A DNA stretch of 64,000 nt from assembly GCA_015680685.1 (NCBI GenBank), contig MNCI01011137.1, positions 75,065 through 139,064 of the forward strand. The letters are read 5' to 3'. The notes under the pieces are model-generated. The model was given only the letters and a program-made list of their open reading frames with translations. It was not told where the DNA came from and did not search any database. This document shows, piece by piece, positions 33,947-43,699 of this stretch; the stretch's first letter is position 1, and the number at the start of each line of letters is the position of its first letter. The translations under genes were made by a program, and so were the position numbers. Origin of the DNA: Gnetum montanum (Eukaryota > Streptophyta > Gnetopsida > Gnetales > Gnetaceae).

Positions 33947-36476
33947 ATGGAATCTTCCCACATCCTCACACCTGAACAATATAACTTCATTTGTGTGATA
34001 ATCCAAGGCAACTTGTTTATTGATCATGTAGAGAGAGAAGTGAAATGAAACTATCAGCTCATTTACAAAGGAGGTCGTGAGTTCATTTTCTCAGCATTTG
34101 ATATAATCCCTCTTTCTAAGCCCCATCATCGACTCATATCTTAGCTTCTCATGGCAAGGAGTCAAGCCTTACAGCCACCTCCAATAGAGCCTTAGAGTAG
34201 AGAAGAGGAAGATGATTTTGCAGCCCAATCTGAGCATGGGGAATCATACCATATCATCAGTTCTAATGCCCATACAAACTCATTATTCCAACCTTTCCTG
34301 GGAGAAACTATGCTTCCAACTTCATCTATATACAATCGAGGACCAATTTCTCTACAATAAGTACCAGCTTCCATGTCCATGCATTACATACCACAAGTAC
34401 AAAACCATGGGACACCTCTGACTACTTTAGCACAACACGTTCAGGGTGTCACCTCATAACCCGTGGTTGGGTAGTGGGTTTTACCAACTATTCAACAATT
34501 CCACCAACTTACTACAGCATACCACACTTTGCGATCCCATATCTGAATGTTGCTCCACCACAACAACAACCGATAATCAAATAGTCTCCCTTTCCATAAA
34601 CGATATAACAATCAAACTACTATCAATCACAATCTACTCAACTAGCTAGTCTACCTACCACCCAAGAGTGGGCAGACACAAAGAAAATGATGCAATTGTT
34701 AACTGAAGAGGTAAAGTGCCTTAAAATTGCAAACACTGAGGAAATCAAGGTGTTGAACTTCTACCAAGATGACCCAATCCACCCTTCAATTCCAGCATTA
34801 ACCTTGCAAAGGAAATCTCATTACCTCAACTAACCAAGTACAATGGAGAGGGAGATCCAAATGCCCATATGGTAACATTTTGACTAGAATGTCTACTTCT
34901 TCAAGCTTGGCCTCATGCAATTCTACGTTTTTTTGCTATGTCCCTAATAGGAAAAGCCTTAGATTGGTATAGAGCCTTACCTTGTAACTCCATATCCTCT
35001 TTGGAGGATTTTTTACATTAGTTCGTTACCTGTTTCAAATATAATCTAAAACTTGAAGCCACACTAGATAGCTTGATTCAAATTAAACAAGCACCGTTAG
35101 ACCCAGTGAAAAAATTTATCCAAAGGTGGAGTGTAGCCCTAAATGAACTTCACAAGCCCATCCCTAAGACATACTTTCTTACCATCCTTAAGGCCGCTGT
35201 AAATGACTTTGTCAAATCAAAACTTTATTATTTGAGTGCTCACACTTTGAGCCAAGCATTCACATAGATTAAGAACATAGAAGAGGCGGTGCAATCAAGC
35301 AATGACCTAGCTTATGTGGCCTATGGAAATCAACATGCTCACAAGCAAAAGACAATAGTGGAAATGGTGGCCACAAGTACAAAAGCAACCAATTGGCGCC
35401 CAACAGCTAAGAAACCCAAAGCCCTAGCTAACAAAACTACCAACTTTGGTGCCAACTCACCTAGATCGGTAGGGGCCATCCCAAGGCCCAAGTTTCAGTG
35501 CAAGGACCGCTTGAAGTATGCACCACCACCGATGCAACCCTCTAAACTACTGGAGCAACTCTTGAAAGCCAGGGAAATCCAACATAAACATGTGTCAGTG
35601 ATTACCCATTAAAAACATGATAGGTACTATGAACTACTAAGGAACCCCACATTAGTAGTACCAAATGAGACCCCAGTCCCACAACATTTTAAATTGGACC
35701 AATATTGCCATTACCATCAAATGGCTAGTCACAGTATAGACAAATGTCGTGCCTTGAAAGATGACCTAGAGGGAATTATAGAACAAGGCCAATTGGTGAT
35801 TGACAAAACAAGTTAATCCAACATAGACGATGCCTCTTATGTCATAAACTCAATTAGCATACGTAGCAAGCCCAAACTTGTGCAACAACCTTTTGTGATC
35901 CTTGTGCCTCCTAACAAGGCAAAAGTCCCCATAGCCTCCACAAGAAAGAGGCCTCCCTTGGTTATCAAGGTGCCACCTCAAGCACTTGCAACACCCTTTG
36001 TGGTCAAAGTTTTGAACCAATCATCTGCTAAGATGTTAAACTGGCATGACGCAGCAACAACAACTGCTAGACGACCTTTCATCATCAAAGTGCCACAACA
36101 AGTTAGTTACACAACAACTCCTAAGCCATCCTTTATCATAAGGGTGCCACAACATGATGGCCCCTCACCTACTCAAAGCCCAATAGTGGGAAACATCTTG
36201 ATCCCTCCTCCCTCAAGGGTCGATCCCACTAGCAACCCAGGTAAGCCCACCAAATGGCAACGTAAGAGGACAAACGAGCATCTTGCAGCCCCCATGGCCA
36301 AAGTAAAGACCACAACTAGCAAACAACAATTGAACACTGGGGCCCCAATCCCCAAGCATGCCAAACCAACCAAGCCCAAGTTCGCCTCACAAGGGATATA
36401 TGTCTCAAACCACATGGAGGGAATCAAGGCCAACACAAAGGATAATGACAACAACTTTGTAGATGCACTAACCTAA
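33947..36476 (+). pseudogene. gag: Gag polyprotein of element E
   Basis: Likely start at ATG 33947 (MESSHILTPEQYNFICVIIQ). The YNFIC block is shared with gag of A and F. An acidic linker follows, then a capsid core from about 34830: YNGEGDPNAHMVTF, GKALDWYRALP, FKYNLKLEATLD, DPVKKFIQRW, AVNDFVKSKLYYL. A knuckle-like motif near 35700 reads YCHYHQMASHSIDKCRALKD (C-x2-H, H-x4-C type, as in Tat gags). From 35880 the frame is open for nearly 200 codons and has repeats of (F/V)I(I/V)KVP(P/Q)Q. One frameshift lies between about 34160 and 34830, and from 35073 onward a single frame continues into protease with only occasional stops. The gag is better preserved than any other coding part of the window. 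Confidence 0.85.
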
Positions 36477-37300
36477 GTGAAGGAAATGCTCAAGCAAAAG
36501 AACATGACGTTAAGCTTGTACAACCTGGTCATAACCTCATATGCTCACTGCCAAGCATTGGCCCAAGTCTTGGCCTCCATTCCTATTATGGAGGATATCC
36601 CTACAAATGAGGAATCCATCTGTGCAATGATGCTACCCCCTACACTACAAGAATCGAGTTCAACATCTTTAGTGTTCCACAATAATGTAGTCAGAGTCAA
36701 CCCTGAATGAGGGGAGGTCACTACAACTCCACTATCCATTAGCATTCATGTTGGATAGTGTACCATCTGCAAAGTACATGTTGACAATGGTGTAGCAACA
36801 AATATAGTTTTGTACTTTGTCTTTGACAAGCTAGGCTTGGCAGATGAAATCAGGTGAACCAAAACCACATGTCTAAAATCATTCAATGGATCATGTGTCA
36901 TAGTTAGGGGTACAATCAACGTAGCCTTTGTGGCGGGAGAGCAATTCCCCATTAGTGCAGATTTCACTGTCATAGAGGAGATGCCAGGTTTCAACATGAT
37001 TCTAGGTAGGCCCTAGCTAGCCCAACTAAGGACCATCTCCTCTCCCATCCACCAAGAAATCTAGCTTCCATACGAAGGTAGTCAAGTTATCATCCATGGT
37101 GATAACGCTTCCTCTTCAACTATCCATGACATAGACATGGTGCAAGTTTTAGAAGAAGATTTTCTTGGTGGTACATCTATAACAACCAATGCAGCACCTG
37201 AGGCTAACACACCCAAATGAGTGGTTCAAGCCAATAGATTCCCAGAGGATCCTAAGCCTTGCACACTACCTAATCAATGCCTGATTAGGGAAGGAGTTCG
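36477..37300 (+). pseudogene. Aspartic protease of element E, in frame with gag
   Basis: Begins with a conserved lead (KQKNMTLSLYNLVITSYAHC; F has LYDLVITSMTHHEAL and A VMTSHAHHETL). The retropepsin core is at about 36759: VHVDNGVATNIV has the catalytic Asp, in D-N-G rather than D-T/S-G. The end block FNMILGRP-stop-L is followed by PIHQEI and an acidic tail to about 37250. Gag and protease share one frame, so they were probably made as a single polyprotein. No RT follows; the composite array starts at 37325. Confidence 0.85.
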
Positions 37301-37324
37301 CTAATCCTACATCAACTTGAGATA

Positions 37325-37890
37325 TGTAATGGTCCTGGCATCATGACTTAAAACTGATACCATAGAATAGTCTTGGCATTATGACTTAAAACTGATACCA
37401 CAGAATGGTCTTGGCATCACGACTTAAAACTGATACCATAGAATGGTGCTGGCATCATGACTTAAAACTGATACCACAGAATAGTTCTAGCATCATGACT
37501 TAAAACTGATACCACAGAATAGTCCTGGCATCATGACTTAAAACTGATACCACAGAACAATCCTGGCATCACAACTTAAAACTGATACCACAAAATAGTC
37601 CTAGCATCATAACTTAAAACTGATATCATAGAACAATCCTGGTGTCATGACTTGAAATTGGCATCATAGAGCTCTATCTGGTATGATGCTAAACTACCAC
37701 ATTTATCTGCCATGACATAAAACTAGCACCAAGATTCCACTAAGACTATAAACTGGTTTGCCTCTTCACAGTCCGCTATGACTATAAACTAGCAACGCAC
37801 TGTACTCTATGACACTAAATTGGCATCGTCCAAAGGGTTATGACAAGAAACTAATCCACAACGGTCTACTAAGACTATAAACTGGCAACA
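37325..37890 (+). repeat. Composite tandem array, 38-bp units then about 30-bp units
   Basis: About nine 38-bp units of the form GAATRGTCYTGGCATCATGACTTAAAACTGATACCACA fill 37325-37670. They grade into diverged units built on GACTATAAACTGGCA (37690-37890). The second half closely resembles the post-integrase array of element F (55890-56225). Confidence 0.9.
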
Positions 37891-38902
37891 TCATCAACGA
37901 CCAGGCATAAACTTGAAAAGATGTGTTGTTGCAATTGGCTGTACCTGTTCCACAAAGACTTGCTACATAATTTATTTCATGGACCCTAATGAGGCCGATA
38001 CTATTCATGATTTTTTTTACTTTGAAATTGCATGTGGTAGCTCCATCTCCTTGTTTAAAGTTCTTAGTTAACCAATTCATTTGTGTCTTTCTTATCTTCT
38101 TGGAGTTGTGTTTGTAGGATGACATGTCTGAGGCATTCGTGCATAGATGCACTTCATCGTGATGACAAGGTATCACATTTTTCTTGATGCACATAACTAG
38201 GTTAATCAAACCATTCATAAGTACATTCTTGACTCCTGATACATCCCCTATTTCCCCATCATCCCCCCCCNGAAAAATAAAAGAAACATCAAAAAGCAAA
38301 CAAAAAACAAAAGAAAAGAGACAAAAAACAAAAAGAAAGAGAACAAAAATGTTAAAGATAAAAATGCACGAAAAGGTCTTCATGACCCTGTTGACATCAT
38401 AAAAAAAAGACTATTGGCTATTCTCATACAATCCCCAGGCAAGAAGGCAATTGTCTTGGAAAAACAGTTATACTCTGTCTCAAAGAGACCATGTTGCACA
38501 TCATTACGTAGCTTTGGCTATTTACAATGGGCCTCGTAAACACTCTATAAGAGTCCCATTTCCCCAAAGAACGCACCTCCTATATCTTGGCTTTGATTTT
38601 GCTGAATGTTGGCTATTGACAAAGACCAAGGATATAGTTTGTTCACATGAGAGCATTTCCTCTCCTATAATCCCAACAACAATTATAACCTTTGATCAAC
38701 TTATCACTTCCCCTAGTTACAACCAATTCCCCTACATCTTGAACCACATTCCCTCAATCCCATGTACTTTAGAAAATGGTGTGATGAGATCTAGCCAAGG
38801 GCTAACGGTTAATGCTTGGTGCTTGGTTGTACATGGTGTTTTGTGCTTCTTTGTTGACACCTCTCGGGTGGATTCCTCCAGATGTCAACAAAGAGGAACC
38901 AA
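37891..38902 (+). other. 3' region of element E up to the polypurine tract
   Basis: No protein recognised. Contains a poly-C run with an ambiguous base (N at 38271), an A-rich block (38275-38345) that has a counterpart at 57175-57245 in F, and the end sequence GATGTCAACAAAGAGGAACCAA. A similar purine-rich end precedes F's 3' LTR. The 158-codon open stretch 38451-38924 (MSWKNSYTLSQRDHV) is unusually long for the region but I do not recognise it; it overlaps the LTR start. Confidence 0.55.
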
Positions 38903-40542
38903 TGAAATACCATTAATTTCAGCCTAGCACTTTGGAACAAGAACAATTCAAACCCTTTCAAGCATTCAGGTGGTAAAATTTAACTAAGGCATGGAACTCA
39001 CGTTGTCAAGCCAGCTTGCCCTTAGCGTAAGCAGCTCCAATAGCATCCTAATAAAGTCAAAGGTGGCTCAATTTGAGGGTGCAAGGAATTCTCAAGGGTC
39101 ACTATTGTACATAATTCAATGTTTCAGTGTTTGGAATTGAAATTTCAGTCAAAAAGTACAAATTTTCTCACTCACACTATGGTCATGCTGGCAACGTGAC
39201 CATAGCATGACTGAATTTGATAGCCCCAAAACTGAGTCATAACAATCTAATTTCCAAGGTGCAAGTCATCCTCAAGGATTCATGGTTGATAACTTCATAT
39301 TGTAGCCTCCAAAAATCTAGACTTCAGGTCCAAAAATTACAAGTTTTTGTGCTCATGTTGTGGTCACGCTGGCAGCATGAGTCCAGTGTGAGCTACCAAA
39401 AGCAGCTCAAAATAAGGAACTTTCAGGCTCAATTTGTCAATCATAGTTAGTCAATCATCACACTTCAAGAATCAAGGTTCAAAAATTAAAATTTGGTGAA
39501 GAATTTGTCATTCTAACTCACTCACGCTAAGGTCACACTGAAGTCACATTGGCAACATGAGTGCAACATGAGGGTAGCATGAGCATGCTGAGGTCACACT
39601 AACATAAAAGCAACTTACGCTGTAAGTTCTTGTCAAGAAGAGATGCCTCAAATAGCCACAGAACCACTCAAATCAACACCCTGTAGTAGCAAAGTAAGAG
39701 ATCTAGAAGTTTCAAGTGAGCCAGAACCAATATCATTTCATTGTAAATTTTCATCATTTGTCATTTGTCAAGCTCTTATGCTTCGAATTGTATGTGCCAT
39801 GAGAATAAGCTAACTTGAGTGAGTCATCACACATTGTAAGATACAATGCACCTAGTCCAGAACATAGCTTACCCACACACATCCAACTCACACATAGCTG
39901 TCCATTGGACACATGTCGCTAGATCCATTTTCCTCTCATCTCTTAGCCGATTGATTCCATTCATGAATTTCATGCCCGAGCCTAGCCAAACCCTATAAAT
40001 ACCTTGTCAATTCACATAAATAGGGTTGGAAATTTTGAAGGTTGATAGCTTAGGAATCTTAGACCAGCAATTCTTGGGTGCTCAGGCACACTTGACTCCT
40101 AGCATCCAAGCACTTCTAAAAAACATCACATCACCCTGGGGCTTGGTGCTTGACCTATCATCCACACATGCAGCTACACTTTGACCGATGCATATATTTT
40201 CTAAGAAATACAATATAGTTTATTTTTCCGGCCATTATTTTGTTTACTCTTTTTTACATTCAGTTTATGTTTTGTTTGCAATATTTTTTTGCAAACGATC
40301 TATTTGCATTTTGTACACCACTATTTACATTTCAAATATCAGTTATGATAACCCAGTGCAAGCCATAGTTTACGCTCAGGGAAGTCCTTGGTTGATTTGC
40401 ATGCAGACCATCCATGGCACTTTGCCTTCGTTTCTTTTTCCAGCTTGCCCTCACATGAAGGCAAGGTCAGCTATGTTTGTCTAACAATATTTTGGTGTTT
40501 TTTTTACCTTCCAGCTTTACAGTGACGATTTAGGCTAGTATA
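38903..40542 (+). repeat. 3' LTR of element E
   Basis: 1640 bp, TGAAATACCATT to GCTAGTATA, the partner of 31942-33577; it is followed by GTACC. The final CA has become TA. TATA box at 39994-40001. Confidence 0.93.
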
Positions 40543-40547
40543 GTACC

Positions 40548-40703
40548 CTTTCGTATTCTTGAATTCAAGACACTCATTCCAATTAAAATATCTATTTTTT
40601 TACTATTTTCAAAAGGCCACATAGCCCTCTCTAGCTGAGACTATTCTTCTCAAATGAGTTTTTCCTTCCAAGTGTTAGTGCATCTAAATTATATGCATCA
40701 ACA
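40548..40703 (+). repeat. 3' LTR of element D, right segment
   Basis: Matches 30349-30554: TATTCTTGAATT-AGACACTCATTCC, TTTTCAAAAGGCCACAT, TCTCTAGCT-AGACTATTCT and AAGTGTT-ATG-ATC. A 37-bp block present in the left LTR (around 30455-30500) is missing. Confidence 0.85.
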
Positions 40704-41418
40704 ATAGTTATAACCACCAAGGTAGTTAATTATAACTACCATAGATAATTGAAAATTACAATTGAAAAATATTTATTATTTTATTTATTTATTATATTTT
40801 GTTTAAGATTTCAATTGTTAAATATCATTACCTATCATGTACAAGGCCCTAACAATTTTCATGAACAATAGGTTCTAAGAAAGTAATTCAACATCCATCT
40901 TAGTGTAGATGTTGGCAGTGGTGGCTACATGGGCTCAAAAATTAAGAAAAGATAATCCTTGAGAGTCAAGTACATCATTTGAAGTTTGTATAACTAATTC
41001 ATCTACATTTGCACTTGATGCTAGCTTCATATCCACATAAAATTTTCTTCAATCAATAGAACATCTTTTTAACATTTTGAAGCCTTTTTTACTTACTATC
41101 ATCATCTCCCAGTGTTCCTTTCTTTGTTTGACTATGTAGGAAATTAGACTGTTAACAATTGCGATGAAGACAAGAGAAAACTTTGCTATTTCAGCTGAAT
41201 CAACCAAGATTTGGAATGCTACTATGAGTAGAGATCCTTCAATAGTATTAGCACCACCACTAATTGAGTGAGTTACAAATGAAATTTTATTGAAATTTGA
41301 AAGTTTTGAGTGTGTGTTCTCCAGAAAAATGGCAAATCCTGATGCAAGGAGAGCCATGTAGTTGGGATTTCCACTACTAAATATCACATTCATGGCCATG
41401 ATATGCACTAAAACATAG
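40704..41418 (-). pseudogene. Unrecognised ORF of element A or captured fragment, cut by element F
   Basis: A 126-codon minus-strand frame (41429-41049) is open, which is rare in this decayed DNA; its first six codons come from F's LTR and target duplication. The real upstream part lies beyond F at 59581 and above, and joins in frame (SYVIYVLVHI across the site). The product includes a likely membrane segment (AKFSLVFIAIVNSLISYIV) followed by KQRKEHWEMMIVSKKGFKML. After one stop it continues as KFYVDMKLASSANVDELV, then ATTANIYTKMDVELL. The plus strand here is also partly open (AMKTRENFAISAESTKIWNA), so the orientation is not certain. It sits between protease and the antisense gene in element A. 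It could be a spacer ORF or a host-gene fragment. Confidence 0.4.
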
Positions 41419-41699
41419 TGAAACACCATAAAATTTCAGGATCCTCATGCTTCAACAAGGTCTTGGAATTTAGGCAAGGACTTCCACAAGTGCAATGTCA
41501 TGATAGTTCAGTAGGAAAATGTAGGCACTGAGGTTGGACTAGCTAGACCAGCAATTTTTCTATCTCCAGAGCTGACAGGCCTGATGGACTCTTCGGCCAG
41601 CCCAACTGGAAAACTGATCCGGTTGATAGTCTACCCAGAAACCATGCTAGAAGTTGCTGAAGGTTTTTGGGATGAACGAAACAATTCAGAAAGTTTTCT

Positions 41700-42255
41700 A
41701 GTGATTGCTATGCTACACTATGCTATGCAGTGTAGCAAGCCTTGAAAGATAGTTTCTCAAGAATCCAAGTGCGAATTGACAAAGTGATCACAAAGCAAGT
41801 CAAGATTTAGTCAATGCAAGATCCTACGCTATGCTACGCTATGTAGTGTAACAAAGGCAAAGGAAAAAGGCTCGTCTTTCCAAGTGATTCTAACAAGAAA
41901 GTTGCACTCAGTAAGACTTCAGCCTCCAAAACTAGTTGCCCCACTTAGCCTCCAGGCCTTAAGCAAATTTTCTTCCTAGAAAATGGCAAATTGAACAAAG
42001 AAGCAGGATACGCTCACTACTACGTTGTGCTATGCTACATAGCGTAGCATAGTGTAGCAATAATGAAAATGTAGCAAAAGTGTTTTAAACATAAGTTCAG
42101 AGAGTTCAAAGGCTTCCTAACATAATGGAAAAAAGTTGCAGTTGTTAGCATAACTAAACCTAAGAAAAATGCTTTTTAGCTCCAACGCAAATTTCAGTCA
42201 AGACCAATGGCTATGCTATGCTACGCTACATAGTGTAGAATAGCATAGCAAGTAG
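41700..42255 (+). repeat. CTATGCTACGCTATG / GTAGCATAGC hairpin blocks in element F U3
   Basis: Four blocks near 41705-41740, 41825-41855, 42018-42058 and 42210-42250, about 120-190 bp apart. Each has a left arm of CTATGCTACG-type words and a right arm of GTAGCATAG-type words around TACATAGTG, so each can fold. The 3' LTR has matching blocks near 57893, 58007, 58208 and 58393. Confidence 0.8.
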
Positions 42256-42674
42256 GCACTTACACTACGACAAGGTGCTCGATAGTGTGAGTAATGCAAC
42301 ACTGGTACGAAAGCATCAAAACATCTCTAGGTAGCTCTAGAACTTATTGACAACAATCTTCCTCACTCTAGCATCTCCTTGGTAGAATCAGCAATTTTAC
42401 TTCATTGTGCACACCCCTGGTCAGCTTTCAAAACAGTTGTTCCTACGCTTGACCCTGCTCGTAAGAGTAGGGAAGACATAGTCCTAGAGCATAGGCTCCA
42501 TTTCACTTGCGTTGTTAGCACACTAGATCTTGACACATGTAATTCCTACGGTATGGTGATAGTGTAACCAAGTTCACATGCACCATTGCACACCTACACG
42601 GTATAGGCATGTTAGCACCTTGTGGGTCTAGGACACGTGGCATCCAGACCACATTTCTCTCTTACTCCTAGCCC

Positions 42675-42682
42675 TATAAATA
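42675..42682 (+). promoter_or_regulatory. TATA box of element F 5' LTR
   Basis: AGCCCTATAAATACCCTAGAAAA, conserved at 58859-58866. The same core occurs in element E's LTRs. Confidence 0.7.
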
Positions 42683-43375
42683 CCCTAGAAAACAACACTC
42701 AAAGGGTTAGCTTTTTGGACATTGTCAAGCATAGTTGGTTGGTTGGCTTTTTTACTTTAGCAAGAGCAGTTGGCTAGTTGGCTTGTTGATTGGCTCCTTG
42801 GCAAATAGAGTTGGCTTTTCACTGCAGTTGGCTTTTGAGTTACCTTTCAGAAGGCATAGTTGGTATTTTTCTTGAGTGTTTTAGTTACCATTGAGCTCTC
42901 TTGTTGGCTCCAAACATCCCTTTGTGAGTCAAACATTTTGACATCTTAGCAAATAGATTAGCAAGTAGATGAACTGTGACTATAGCGCTCAATGTAAGTA
43001 GTGTCTCTCCGGTGTTGCATAACTTGTTGTACATCTTTCAACCAAGGCAAAGAATCAAATCTAAGACTTTGGGGTGGTGTACTTTCTCACCTGAGTTTGT
43101 CTTATTATTTCCTCATTATAATCGTTGTTTCGCACTATTTTTGCTGTCTTGCATTTATTGATCATCAATTTATCTTGCATGTCTCTCTTTCAAAACAAAC
43201 GTTTACATAAGGTTAAGATACACTGATTAAGTCCCTACCTGATCAACCAAACTATTCAAAGGCTCCCTGCTTCCATTTTTCTCCAGCATGGCCCTTGCAT
43301 GAATCTGAGATTAAACTATTTTCTTGGAAACCTCTTAGTGTTACAGCCACCGATGTTTTTGGTTGCTACATTTTT

Positions 43376-43394
43376 TGGCACTAGAAGGAGGACC
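43376..43394 (+). promoter_or_regulatory. Primer-binding site of element F
   Basis: TGGCACTAGAAGGAGGACC, five bases after the 5' LTR. The TGG start and position fit a tRNA-primed site, and D and E share it. The tRNA is not identified. Confidence 0.75.
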
Positions 43395-43699
43395 TTTTAG
43401 TGCCTCTTTCATGTCCTACGAGTAGTCCTGCATATTCTCTATACCCCATCATGAACTAGCATAGATGTGAAACCCTTTTATGGTTATTTATGCATCATGT
43501 GGTGTAGATTGGTTGTGACAATGGTTTCTTTGAAACCTGGTAGGATAAAAAGCCTCCAATCTCCCATCGATTTCTGTGTTTCTAGTTTGCAATCTACCCT
43601 TTTACCATGCAAGATGATTTTGACAATGATCACTATTTTCACCTTCAGCCTTGAGGTTCCTTTCTCGGTCCAAAGCACGATGGGTGTTAAGTGGCCACC

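Larger units (their letters stand above)
31942..40542 (+). mobile_element. Element E: 8.6-kb gag-protease-only Tat-type retrotransposon
   Basis: LTRs of 1636 and 1640 bp begin TGAAAYACCA and end GTAYA. The 5-bp target duplication is GTACT (31937-31941) and GTACC (40543-40547), one transition apart. It encodes gag and protease but no RT, RNase H or integrase, and lacks the antisense gene. A composite tandem array (37325-37890) sits where those modules would be. Element F is the same kind of element with all modules, so E is a deletion derivative that would have depended on other copies for reverse transcription and integration. It is inserted in element D's 3' LTR. Confidence 0.92.
28390..40703 (+). 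mobile_element. Element D: internally deleted Tat-type LTR element, holding element E
   Basis: A long left LTR (about 28390-30554) is followed by a primer site at 30561, about 370 bp of internal sequence, then a 5'-truncated second LTR (about 30955-31941 continuing at 40548-40703). Element E splits the second LTR. Sequence of the two LTRs matches over several blocks, including a conserved end (TGCATGAACA at 30554, TGCATCAACA at 40703). The left edge is uncertain: TGTCCC at 28390 is the best TG start, but no target duplication was found to match ATAGT after 40703. No gag or pol remains. Confidence 0.65.
41419..43370 (+). repeat. 5' LTR of element F
   Basis: 1952 bp; the partner is 57605-59575. 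The U3 part holds four hairpin-like blocks of the CTATGCTACGCTATG family. The downstream R/U5 part has direct repeats of GTTGGCT (42735-42860). Confidence 0.95.

Noticed and set aside
36173-36454. 93-codon minus-strand open stretch with membrane-like composition
   Set aside because: Antisense of the well-kept gag tail of element E.
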